Shown piece by piece: positions 25,473-31,800 of a stretch of 31,800 bases of DNA (within the stretch, counting starts at the first letter, position 1; the number at the start of each line of letters is the position of its first letter). Where the stretch lies: the NCBI GenBank assembly GCA_030587525.1, contig JAUQYW010000716.1, positions 1 through 31,800 on the forward strand. Direction: 5' to 3'. Below the pieces are notes generated by a model that saw only the letters and a list, made by a program, of their open reading frames with translations, searched no databases and was not told the DNA's origin. The position numbers and the translations under genes were made by a program. This stretch comes from Candidatus Sigynarchaeota archaeon (GTDB lineage Archaea; Asgardarchaeota; Lokiarchaeia; Sigynarchaeales; Sigynarchaeaceae).

Positions 25473-26609
25473 CTAAAATAGGATTGGGTCGACAGGATTA
25501 TACGAGACTTGCTCGCAACCCCCTTTCTTGATGATGATGTCGTCTTCCAAGCGAATGCCCCACTTCTCTTGCCAATACAAGCCTGGTTCATTCGAATACA
25601 CGGCATTCTCCTCGAACACCGAGTTTTTCGGGGCCACGGACGAGACCCGCGCGCCGATGTCGTGGACCTCGTACCCGAGCGCGTGGCCAAGGCCATGGAT
25701 GAATAATTTCTTGTGATCGTAGCCCTTGGACGCCAGGTACTCGCGGCATTTCTGGTCGGGCACGGCGGTTTCCCCACCAGCTTTCATATACTGGTTCGAT
25801 ATTTTCTTCGCCGCCATGAGCGCGTGGTACGCATCGAGGAAGTCCTGGGGTGGGTTTCCCCCGATCCAGTAGGTCCACGTGATATCGGAACTCATCTGCT
25901 CGTAACGCAAGCCAGCGTCGACGAGGAAAACTCCTTTCGCTATCTTCCGTGCACTGGAGTTGTGGTGCGGGTCGGCAGAATTCTCGCACGATGCAACAAT
26001 GGCTTCGAAGGAAGGTTCGCCGATCTTGAAAAACTCGTAATGCAGCTTGGCCATAACCTCGCGTTCGGTCATGCCGACCTTCACCCATTTCGGGATGGCC
26101 TCGAAAATATCGAGCGTCATCTTCACCGCTTCGCGAAGCGCCTTGAGCTCCTCCGGGGTCTTCACGCCCCGCATCGCCATGATCAGGTCAGCTGCAGACA
26201 CGAAATCGGTCTTTGGAGCGATTTTTTGCAGGCTCTGAAGCTCCCCCGCGCGGATGTAATCCGCGTACGCGGTCGGCTGCTGTAGCGAGTCCTCGCCGAA
26301 ATTCACGGCAATCCTCGGCTTCGCGGTCAATTCTTTCAAGAACGAAAGCATTTCCTCCCCGCTCTTGTACACGCGCACGTTTACCTTCATCTTGGCCTGG
26401 TCCAATGCTTTCCTGATCATGGGCGCTTCCATTTCGACGGCGAGCACTTGATGATTGCCGTTGGCATCGATCAAGATGAAATGGCGTGCGTGGGACTTGA
26501 TCCCGAGAAAATAAGTAGAATGTATGTCGCTGTCCTCGTTGCACGAGATGAGCCAGCCATCGATGTTGCGCGCCTTGAGCAGACCTGCTGCCTTGTCGAA
26601 TTTATTCAT
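25473..26609 (-). CDS. M24 metallopeptidase, Xaa-Pro aminopeptidase-like
   Basis: A 378-residue cytoplasmic pita-bread peptidase. The creatinase-like N-terminal domain (1-145) is followed by the catalytic domain with the complete di-metal set: D231 in LVDAG, D242 in SSDITW, H309 in HGLGHALG, E341 in NEPG and E355 in RLEDD. Upstream, H215-H216 in DPHHNS fits the aminopeptidase P/prolidase pattern rather than methionine aminopeptidase. It would release or cleave proline-containing peptides and thus complete the degradation of imported peptides. The stop lies 8 nt from the convergent GH106-like gene. The glutaredoxin-like gene at 26678 lies downstream, convergent with nothing, 68 nt beyond the promoter side of this gene. 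Confidence 0.88.
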   Translation of the reverse strand: MNKFDKAAGLLKARNIDGWLISCNEDSDIHSTYFLGIKSHARHFILIDANGNHQVLAVEMEAPMIRKALDQAKMKVNVRVYKSGEEMLSFLKELTAKPRIAVNFGEDSLQQPTAYADYIRAGELQSLQKIAPKTDFVSAADLIMAMRGVKTPEELKALREAVKMTLDIFEAIPKWVKVGMTEREVMAKLHYEFFKIGEPSFEAIVASCENSADPHHNSSARKIAKGVFLVDAGLRYEQMSSDITWTYWIGGNPPQDFLDAYHALMAAKKISNQYMKAGGETAVPDQKCREYLASKGYDHKKLFIHGLGHALGYEVHDIGARVSSVAPKNSVFEENAVYSNEPGLYWQEKWGIRLEDDIIIKKGGCEQVSYNPVDPILF

Positions 26610-26652
26610 GTATACAGCGCTCCTCCTTGAAGTAGCCTATAATAATGCCCCG

Positions 26653-26663
26653 CGAAAAAAAAG
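26653..26663 (-). terminator. T-tract after a glutaredoxin-like gene
   Basis: Eight T on the minus strand, 15 nt past the stop at 26678 and preceding the start of the M24 gene on the same strand. Confidence 0.4.
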
Positions 26664-26677
26664 GATTTAGAACCAGC

Positions 26678-26971
26678 TCATCTCATGCCGATGATTTTTT
26701 TCACAACATCGACCTGTAATCCCTTGTTACCAAAGAGGGTCTTGTAATGATATTCCCCGGTCTCGTCGACGCGGATGATGGGAATGGCGATTTCGCACGA
26801 TGTAAAATCGCAGAATTTTTCGGAGAACTTGCCGTCATCGAGAAGTCGCTTCTTCACGTCGTTATCATCGATGAACCATTCGGAGAAGTTAACCTTGTTC
26901 TTTTTAAGCGAAGCAATCAACGCCTCAGATTTCTTGTCTCCAGCCTTGACAATGACTTGAATTTTCTGCAT
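26678..26971 (-). CDS. Glutaredoxin-fold protein lacking the CxxC
   Basis: A 97-residue paralogue of the next gene upstream (27119-27457). Both have a glutaredoxin-like start, a conserved FCxxxxC segment (C54, C59) followed by a cis-Pro-like P64 in IPIIR, and the same C-terminal GLxVDxVKKI. In this copy the N-terminal CxxC site reads GDKKS: Asp12 and Ser15 replace the two cysteines. A disulfide reductase role is therefore unlikely; binding of metal or a partner, or a redox role for C54/C59, remains possible. AGGT is located about 8 nt before the ATG at 26971, so it probably has its own start site within the 147-nt gap. Confidence 0.65.
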   Translation of the reverse strand: MQKIQVIVKAGDKKSEALIASLKKNKVNFSEWFIDDNDVKKRLLDDGKFSEKFCDFTSCEIAIPIIRVDETGEYHYKTLFGNKGLQVDVVKKIIGMR

Positions 26972-27097
26972 TTAACCTTACCTCGCATGTCTCTTGATTT
27001 AACCTCCGCGACGGCGTGCTAATAAACAATCGGTTATGGTTCATCCTCATCATGTGAACTTTCCTTATCTATACATCATAAGGATTACGGTTCTCAC

Positions 27098-27117
27098 GAG
27101 AAAAAACAAAAGGGAGA
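27098..27117 (-). terminator. T-rich end of the CxxC glutaredoxin-like gene
   Basis: The minus strand reads CCCTTTTGTTTTTTCTCG immediately past the stop at 27119. It supports separate transcripts for the two paralogues. Confidence 0.4.
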
Positions 27118-27118
27118 A

Positions 27119-27457
27119 TCATTTCAATTTCAAGATTTTCTTGACAGCATCCACGCGCAAACCCGATTGATTGAAAAGCTCCTTGAAATAATAATCGCCC
27201 GTGTCTGATAGGCGAATTACTGGCGTGTAAACCATACAACCATCGATTGTGCAAAACTTTTCAACGAATTTCGGGTCGCCCACGAGTTTTTGCTTCACTT
27301 CGTCGTTTTCCAGCGACAATTCATCGAATTTAATGTCGTTTTCGGTCAACCAGGCTTTAAGATCTTCGCATTTATGGCATCCCGGTTTGCTGATCACCTG
27401 GAACCCGGCCGCCTTTCCAGCGGATTTTTTTTCTGTTTTTTTGCCCGTGACATTCAC
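27119..27457 (-). CDS. Glutaredoxin-like protein with CxxC and FCxxxxC motifs
   Basis: 112 residues. A Lys-rich extension (1-17) precedes VISKPGCHKCEDLKAWL, with the redox pair C27 and C30 at the start of the first helix as in glutaredoxins and thioredoxins. A second pair, C69 and C74 (FCTIDGC), lies just before the cis-proline TP at 78-79, a position that in glutaredoxins contacts glutathione or the substrate. It probably works as a thiol-disulfide oxidoreductase in the cytoplasm. The start is a GTG at 27457 with no proper ribosome site; an internal GTG at 27397 (MISKPGC) is an alternative and would remove the extension. The paralogue at 26678-26971 keeps the second pair but has lost the first. 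Confidence 0.7.
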   Translation of the reverse strand: MNVTGKKTEKKSAGKAAGFQVISKPGCHKCEDLKAWLTENDIKFDELSLENDEVKQKLVGDPKFVEKFCTIDGCMVYTPVIRLSDTGDYYFKELFNQSGLRVDAVKKILKLK

Positions 27458-27590
27458 CTTTTATCAAGTAATTGCTAATCAAAGTTTTACGGGCGAGCAT
27501 AAAATCGTTATGATTGTCGGAATCATATTGTGTCGTGGTTTCTGCTTGAAGGGGGAATAACCATCAAGAGGAACAAGTATGCCTAAATCG

Positions 27591-27600
27591 TTTAAATATA
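27591..27600 (+). promoter_or_regulatory. TATA box of the surface-protein/regulator pair
   Basis: TTTAAATATA, close to consensus, about 50 nt upstream of the ATG at 27646. The 27458-27590 stretch before it shows nothing coding. Confidence 0.5.
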
Positions 27601-27645
27601 GAATTTCGAGATTCTACTTGTACTTCCAATCTGGTGAACAAAAAA

Positions 27646-28332
27646 ATGATACTGATAAGAAAAAAAACAGGAATCTTTCTTGGCTTGATGATTGCTAGCA
27701 TATTCTTACTCGCTATGGCCTCAGTCGCTGCTCAAGGTCCATCGGAGGAGGCGATCGGCACGAATCAAGCCACCCGGCATATAAATGCAGGTGAAACGAG
27801 CTCGTTCCGGTTCCGTTCCCAAACGCGGTTAAGCTTCAACTGCACATGTGATTTGACCGTGAACATGGACGTGGATACAGATAGCATCGGTGACAAGAAC
27901 ATTACGATCGATTTGAACTGCAGCGAACCACTTGAGATGAGCATGACGTGTACCGAGAGTCAGGCCGAATTAGGTGCTCAGAACGGTAACACGGTGCAAA
28001 CCCGCACGCAGAATCGATACCGGTTCCAATATGGATTCGTGGCAAATATCTCCGTGAATTGCACCCAATTCACTGCCCGGCTGCGCGCGCAGGTCGGTAA
28101 TTTGAATGGCCTCGTGTGGGCATTTTACAACGAGACCATGGAACAGTGGGAGGAAGTCCCGACCGTCACGATCAATGGCGAGGCGGTCGCGGAGGTGAAC
28201 CACTTTTCCACGTGGACACTATTAACGCCGGAATCCGCTGTGATTGGAGTTGAATCAATCGGCTTACTGGTTGCCGCATTCGCCACGGTCGGTGTCCTGG
28301 TTGTCTCATGGAAGATCCGAAAGCACGCGTGA
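27646..28332 (+). CDS. Secreted, anchored surface protein with regulator-like ectodomain
   Basis: 228 residues from the ATG at 27646; a GTG at 27634 would add four. The signal peptide (about 1-29) ends ASVAAQ. The beta-rich ectodomain has several NxS/T sequons and five cysteines (NCTCDL, LNCSEP, MTCTES, NCTQF). One helix at about 205-222 and a short basic tail KIRKHA anchor it. The stretch NRYRFQYGFVANISVNC and the following LNGLVWAFYNETMEQWEEVP, NHFSTWTLL resemble the ectodomain of the regulator encoded just downstream (28401). The two probably arose from one surface domain. Function unknown; it may bind the same ligand or the regulator itself. A T-tract at 28340-28358 lies between them. Confidence 0.72.
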   Translation: MILIRKKTGIFLGLMIASIFLLAMASVAAQGPSEEAIGTNQATRHINAGETSSFRFRSQTRLSFNCTCDLTVNMDVDTDSIGDKNITIDLNCSEPLEMSMTCTESQAELGAQNGNTVQTRTQNRYRFQYGFVANISVNCTQFTARLRAQVGNLNGLVWAFYNETMEQWEEVPTVTINGEAVAEVNHFSTWTLLTPESAVIGVESIGLLVAAFATVGVLVVSWKIRKHA

Positions 28333-28339
28333 ACCATAT

Positions 28340-28358
28340 CTTTTTATTATTTTTTTTG
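28340..28358 (+). terminator. T-tract terminator after the surface protein
   Basis: TCTTTTTATTATTTTTTTT begins 8 nt past the stop at 28332, without a stem. It could attenuate read-through into the regulator gene. Confidence 0.5.
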
Positions 28359-28400
28359 CTCTGAAACATAGCAATTCCCGAAATAACCGGAAGAAACACC

Positions 28401-29633
28401 ATGAACCACCATCATGTTCCTCAGAAAAAAGCATGTGTTGCTTTTTTTAGCGTGTTGTTCGCAGCCGGTCTTTTCTCGATCATTTTTCCATCAAACGTCG
28501 CTGCATGGAGCAGCACGATCGTGCTCGCGCCGGGCATCCCTCAAGACATAGCGCTGAACAGTGTCACCATCCATGCCCGCGCCAATGTAACCACCACGAT
28601 CAGCGTGACTATTGATAACAACATAAGGAACAAGGAATTCTTCGTGAACATCACGGGAACTTCGCCATTAATTATAAGCGTTCTCGTGGATCGTGAATTT
28701 TCCGACCGGCGTCTCCAGCAAGGCCAGGATATAGCCGTGCAAGGCACGCAATTTCGGTACCGCTATTCCTACGGCGCCGCGGTTCGTTTCCAATCAAATG
28801 ACAGCACATCGACTGTCCAGCTCGGTGGATCGATCACTGCATTTTCCCAGGTCAAGAATCAATTGACGTGGATAGCGAAATCCTTGACCGAGCCTGCCGA
28901 GGATCCCTGGTCACTCGTGAATTCTACCTTGTCGGGGGATGTCTTGTACGCGACCTTCGGCTCGTCAGCCTATGCGACCATCGCAGAGCAATACATTCCT
29001 GTCGATTGGACATGGACCATCATCACAGTTGCAGCGATCGTCATCATCGTCGTGTCCGGCCTCGTCATCTCGAAAGTTGATTATGTCCGCCACGCGGCTA
29101 TGAAAGTGAAGAGCGAGGGGGTGCGGATACATCGTATGTCATTCGAAAAAGCGGTCAATCATCCGGTCAGAACTCGTATCCTTGACTTGATCCTGAACCA
29201 ACCGGGCATCCACCTCAACGAGCTGATGCGGCAGCTTGGCCTGGACTCGGGGGCCCTCACCTGGCATCTACAGATCCTTATCGATTTCCAGCTCGTGAAG
29301 ATGGAAAAAGTAGGGCAATACAATTCCTATTTTCCCCGCCTTCCCATCAAGAACACCTTGCCTTTCTACCTCGATGCAACCAAGCTTATGAAGAACGAGA
29401 CGGGTCTTCAACTCTTGCGAACCATCAATGAGGAAGGGCCAAAATACCAGGCTGAACTCGCAACGATACTATCCGTCGAGAAAAAGACAATTCGATACCA
29501 CGTGAAAAAACTCGTCGACGATGGCTTGATCGAGATTGATGAAAAAGATGGCAAGAAATACCACGTGTTAACGACAAAGGGCACCGAATTATTGAAAACT
29601 ATCGACGAGTTATCGAAACAGACCGTTGAATAA
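28401..29633 (+). CDS. Membrane-spanning double winged-helix regulator with ectodomain
   Basis: A 410-residue one-component sensor. The signal peptide is at about 11-35 and a beta-rich ectodomain at about 36-201, related to the preceding gene: QFRYRYSYGAAVRFQ and NQLTWIAKSLTEPAEDPWSLV align with its NRYRFQYG and LVWAFYNETMEQWEE. A single helix (about 203-224) follows. Two cytoplasmic winged-helix domains come next: one at about 247-315 (NHPVRTRILDLILNQPGIHL, LTWHLQILIDFQLV) and one at about 330-395 (IRYHVKKLVDDGLIEI). Both look like ArsR/MarR-type DNA-binding folds, so it may sense an outside signal and regulate genes from the membrane. It lies 68 nt past the surface protein, same strand. The targets are unknown; the convergent GH57-like gene begins 6 nt beyond the stop. 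Confidence 0.82.
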   Translation: MNHHHVPQKKACVAFFSVLFAAGLFSIIFPSNVAAWSSTIVLAPGIPQDIALNSVTIHARANVTTTISVTIDNNIRNKEFFVNITGTSPLIISVLVDREFSDRRLQQGQDIAVQGTQFRYRYSYGAAVRFQSNDSTSTVQLGGSITAFSQVKNQLTWIAKSLTEPAEDPWSLVNSTLSGDVLYATFGSSAYATIAEQYIPVDWTWTIITVAAIVIIVVSGLVISKVDYVRHAAMKVKSEGVRIHRMSFEKAVNHPVRTRILDLILNQPGIHLNELMRQLGLDSGALTWHLQILIDFQLVKMEKVGQYNSYFPRLPIKNTLPFYLDATKLMKNETGLQLLRTINEEGPKYQAELATILSVEKKTIRYHVKKLVDDGLIEIDEKDGKKYHVLTTKGTELLKTIDELSKQTVE

Positions 29634-29639
29634 TTGCCG

Positions 29640-31514
29640 TTACACGATGATTCTCGGCCAGACATTGATCTCGTTCGCCCGCTGCAGCACGGCATTTCGC
29701 GGGCCTTTCACGATAGAAAACTTCCAGTCCGATTGCATGCCGCTCGGCGGACCATCCTGGAGGAACCCGATCGTCTTTTCCTTCAAGTTGATGGTCGTGG
29801 CGATGTGCGTGTTGCCGTAGAGGTTGTGCTTGATCACGTACACGTCGTCACCGATGCCGATCAAGCCATTGGGCAGGGGCAAGAAGGTCTTGCCGATCGT
29901 CTCACCGATCTTGAACTCTTCGAAACTATAATCGGCAACCTGATCTTCAGCGAGGGCCAGCGATGCGATAATGCGTTCCTGGTGCAGCGGAACCGTGAAT
30001 CCCACGAAGTTCGAGAAGTGTCGGTCGTAGAACTCGTGATACTGGAATTTACCGTTGGAGCGCGCGATGCCGAGGAGGTTGCTCAGGAGGCACGTGGGCC
30101 GCCCTTTATAACTCATGTACATGTAATATTCAGAGATCTCGTTCCTGAACGTGCTGCCCTTCGTCCAGCCCGCTGGCTTGGCAATTGTCAGGCGGGAATT
30201 CTTGATGTTCCACGTCGAGACGTGCAAATCGCCAATCTCGCGGTACATGGCATTCATACTCGTGACATCACCAGACTCGTCTTTGATGTACGAGATAAAA
30301 TCATCATGGCTGAGGACTTGATATTTCTTAGACTTGGTATCGATGAACACCTTGGCCCCGGCATCGATACCGAGCTTGCTTTTCGCCCAGGCAATGATCA
30401 CGACCGCTGCAGCCCGTCCCAGCTCCGATTCCATAAACGAGTACTTGACCTCGGTGCGGTTGGGCGTTTGCCCCGTGGAATCGGAGACTTCGGCGAGCAT
30501 AAGATGTTTCCATGCCATCTTGAGCTTGACGGCGATATCGGGTGCAACACGATCCACGCTCGATAGCAGAGCTTCCGCGGCAAGGTTGTATGCCCTCGTC
30601 ACGAACGTGTCCGAACGGATATGACCATCCCGTTCCCAGGGAAGCCGGTACCGGCCCATCCACAAGTAAACGCCGCCATACGAGGGATAATTCCAGCTGC
30701 CATCGAGCACGACCGGCAATGGTTCGGGCTTGATGCCAAGCTCCTGGAGGCACTCCACGTACGTGGTGCAGTGCGCCGTCTTGATCCCGGCCTTGTGCCT
30801 GCGGATATACAGTGCCAGCCGCTGCAATCGCTTGGCATCGCTCGGGCCATGGCCTGGGAGATAATTGGTTCCCTTGGTGAATGCCAGCTCGCCATCGCCC
30901 CAGTAATCGAAGACGAGATCCGGAACATTGTCGAAAGATTGGTCCGCTTGTTGCTTGCTCTTCGCCGAGAACCCGCCGCCAGGAAGGAAGTACACCCCGT
31001 TGCGTTCGTAATAAGGCACGGGCTGCAACTCTCCTTGATAATGGCGCAAGTAATGGCGGTTGAGCAGTGCCACCTTGTACCCGTGCTCTTTCATGACGTC
31101 GATGACGCCTGGGCCGAAGAAGTTCTCTTGCGCGAAGAATGTGCCGCCACGTTTCAAGCTATAACGATTTAGAGTCTCGTCATTGATCCGCATGGATTCC
31201 TCCAGGTCGCGTCGTGGATACGCGAGGTAAATCTGATCGGAATAATGTACCGAGACGAGTTCGATTTGCTTTCGCCGCATGACGAGTTCCACGAGCTTGG
31301 CGAGATCATCGGGATAGTACCGGGCCATGAACGCGACCATATGGCCTTGCAGCTCGCACGATGCCTTGAACTGCGGATAGGCCATGTAAAAATCGAGAAA
31401 AGGACGGAAACTCTTGGTGATCAACACGTGATACGACTTTTCACTGCCAGCAACGTATTGAAGGTTAAAATGGTAGATGGAAAGGCTCATGCCTTTCGGT
31501 TCTGCAGTTGACAT
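29640..31514 (-). CDS. GH57/GH38-like glycoside hydrolase family protein
   Basis: A 624-residue cytoplasmic protein whose N-terminal (beta/alpha)7-like part resembles glycosyl hydrolase family 57. Matching segments are YHFNLQYVAG near the start, CELQGHMVAFMARYYPDDL, the LVSVHYSDQIYLAYP region, and FFAQENFFGPGVIDVMKEHG, whose Glu is in the place of a catalytic carboxylate. WKHLMLAEVSDSTGQTPNRTE lies farther on, and a C-terminal part of about 250 residues (beta-rich at the end) completes it. Expected role: hydrolysis or transfer of alpha-glucans or related sugars; substrate undefined. ATG at 31514; an ATG at 31490 (MSLSIYHFN) directly before the first strand is the alternative. Stop 6 nt from the convergent regulator. 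Confidence 0.68.
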   Translation of the reverse strand: MSTAEPKGMSLSIYHFNLQYVAGSEKSYHVLITKSFRPFLDFYMAYPQFKASCELQGHMVAFMARYYPDDLAKLVELVMRRKQIELVSVHYSDQIYLAYPRRDLEESMRINDETLNRYSLKRGGTFFAQENFFGPGVIDVMKEHGYKVALLNRHYLRHYQGELQPVPYYERNGVYFLPGGGFSAKSKQQADQSFDNVPDLVFDYWGDGELAFTKGTNYLPGHGPSDAKRLQRLALYIRRHKAGIKTAHCTTYVECLQELGIKPEPLPVVLDGSWNYPSYGGVYLWMGRYRLPWERDGHIRSDTFVTRAYNLAAEALLSSVDRVAPDIAVKLKMAWKHLMLAEVSDSTGQTPNRTEVKYSFMESELGRAAAVVIIAWAKSKLGIDAGAKVFIDTKSKKYQVLSHDDFISYIKDESGDVTSMNAMYREIGDLHVSTWNIKNSRLTIAKPAGWTKGSTFRNEISEYYMYMSYKGRPTCLLSNLLGIARSNGKFQYHEFYDRHFSNFVGFTVPLHQERIIASLALAEDQVADYSFEEFKIGETIGKTFLPLPNGLIGIGDDVYVIKHNLYGNTHIATTINLKEKTIGFLQDGPPSGMQSDWKFSIVKGPRNAVLQRANEINVWPRIIV

Positions 31515-31588
31515 ACTCAGTCAACTTGATGTTCCTCCAACATAAAAAATGATATTCGAGTTTTAGTGGCATCAAGCTCCCCCACGGA

Positions 31589-31800
31589 TCATCCACCGAG
31601 GTTGATAGATCGCCAAGAGTCCTCGATGAGATTCTCTATGCTGTAGAACTCACCCATCTTTCGCTTGGCTTTTTCTGCCTCGTTCTGCAGCACGGCACGA
31701 TTCTTGGTCGAGCTTCGACCGCCACTTCCCGAGCTCCCATGACCATGCCCACCGCCTCCCCCGCCACCTCCACCGCCTGCGAGTGGCGGGAACAGGGCGA
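31589..31800 (-). CDS. C-terminal end of a Gly/His-rich protein (partial)
   Basis: An open minus-strand frame from the window edge to a TGA at 31589-31591 (70 codons). It encodes a run of nine glycines, HGHGSSGSGGRSS, and then a charged helical end: NEAEKAKRKMGEFYSIENL, finally EDSWRSINLGG. The Gly-rich linker followed by a short tail resembles the end of TPM/DUF2207-type membrane proteins, but the remaining gene is outside and this cannot be settled. The frame has no stops and a protein-like composition, so it is probably real. A 74-nt gap separates it from the GH57-like start. Confidence 0.5.
   Translation of the reverse strand, partial: ALFPPLAGGGGGGGGGGHGHGSSGSGGRSSTKNRAVLQNEAEKAKRKMGEFYSIENLIEDSWRSINLGG

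Noticed and set aside
29634..30566. Plus-strand ORF of 310 codons opposite the GH57-like gene
   Set aside because: The minus frame has the coherent family-like protein; the plus frame is low-complexity, rich in Asp/Val/Arg, as expected of a shadow.
1..31800. Insertion sequences, integrases, phage genes or toxin-antitoxin pairs
   Set aside because: No transposase, integrase or capsid-like protein and no terminal repeats were seen on either strand.

Overview
The window looks archaeal. TATA-like boxes sit 24-60 bases upstream of several starts, some of them leaderless, and gene ends are followed by plain T-tracts rather than hairpin terminators. Surface proteins have a signal peptide, many NxS/T sequons and one C-terminal membrane anchor. 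Lipoate is handled by a LipS1/LipS2-type radical-SAM pair. A ubiquitin-conjugating E2-like gene (19023-19490, minus) points to the Asgard archaea, because E2s among prokaryotes are best known there. This assignment is inference; no rRNA or other phylogenetic marker is present. G+C is moderate, roughly half by eye, with AT-richer stretches around 18600-19650 and 26650-27600.

Layout. 2-1921 (+): an integral-membrane M28 metallopeptidase cut by the window edge, then an ABC-type ATPase of the COG3910 kind. 1976-5932 (-): a compact lipoyl-assembly operon read in the order radical SAM, radical SAM, lipoate ligase, metallo-beta-lactamase-fold hydrolase. 6121-7824 (+): a secreted, membrane-anchored Tyr/Trp/Asn-rich surface protein. 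7967-18588 (-): substrate-binding protein, permease, double ATPase and a giant 2360-residue M14 carboxypeptidase with six 93-residue Ig-like repeats. The last three junctions are 25 nt, a GTGA overlap and an ATGA overlap, so these four genes look like one unit for surface peptide trimming and amino-acid uptake. 18589-19022: an intergenic region with stacked inverted repeats, a strong TATA box and a possible 31-codon leaderless gene. 19023-20824 (-): the E2-like protein and a second integral-membrane M28 peptidase. 20904-21737 (+): a methyltransferase. 21792-22238 (-): a four-helix membrane protein. 22408-25464 (+): a GH106-like glycoside hydrolase. 25473-27457 (-): an M24 Xaa-Pro-type peptidase and two glutaredoxin-like paralogues, one without its CxxC. 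27646-29633 (+): a secreted surface protein followed by a membrane-spanning double winged-helix regulator with a related ectodomain. 29640-31514 (-): a GH57/GH38-like protein. 31589-31800 (-): the Gly/His-rich C-terminal end of a gene that leaves the window.

Functional theme. Many genes serve protein and sugar scavenging: two M28, one M14 and one M24 peptidase, an amino-acid ABC importer and two glycoside-hydrolase-like proteins. Beside these are a lipoate cofactor pathway and two regulatory curiosities. The E2-like protein has a post-cysteine insertion of the length seen in CDC34/UBE2G-type E2s. The transmembrane transcription-factor-like protein is paired with a surface protein that resembles its own sensor domain.
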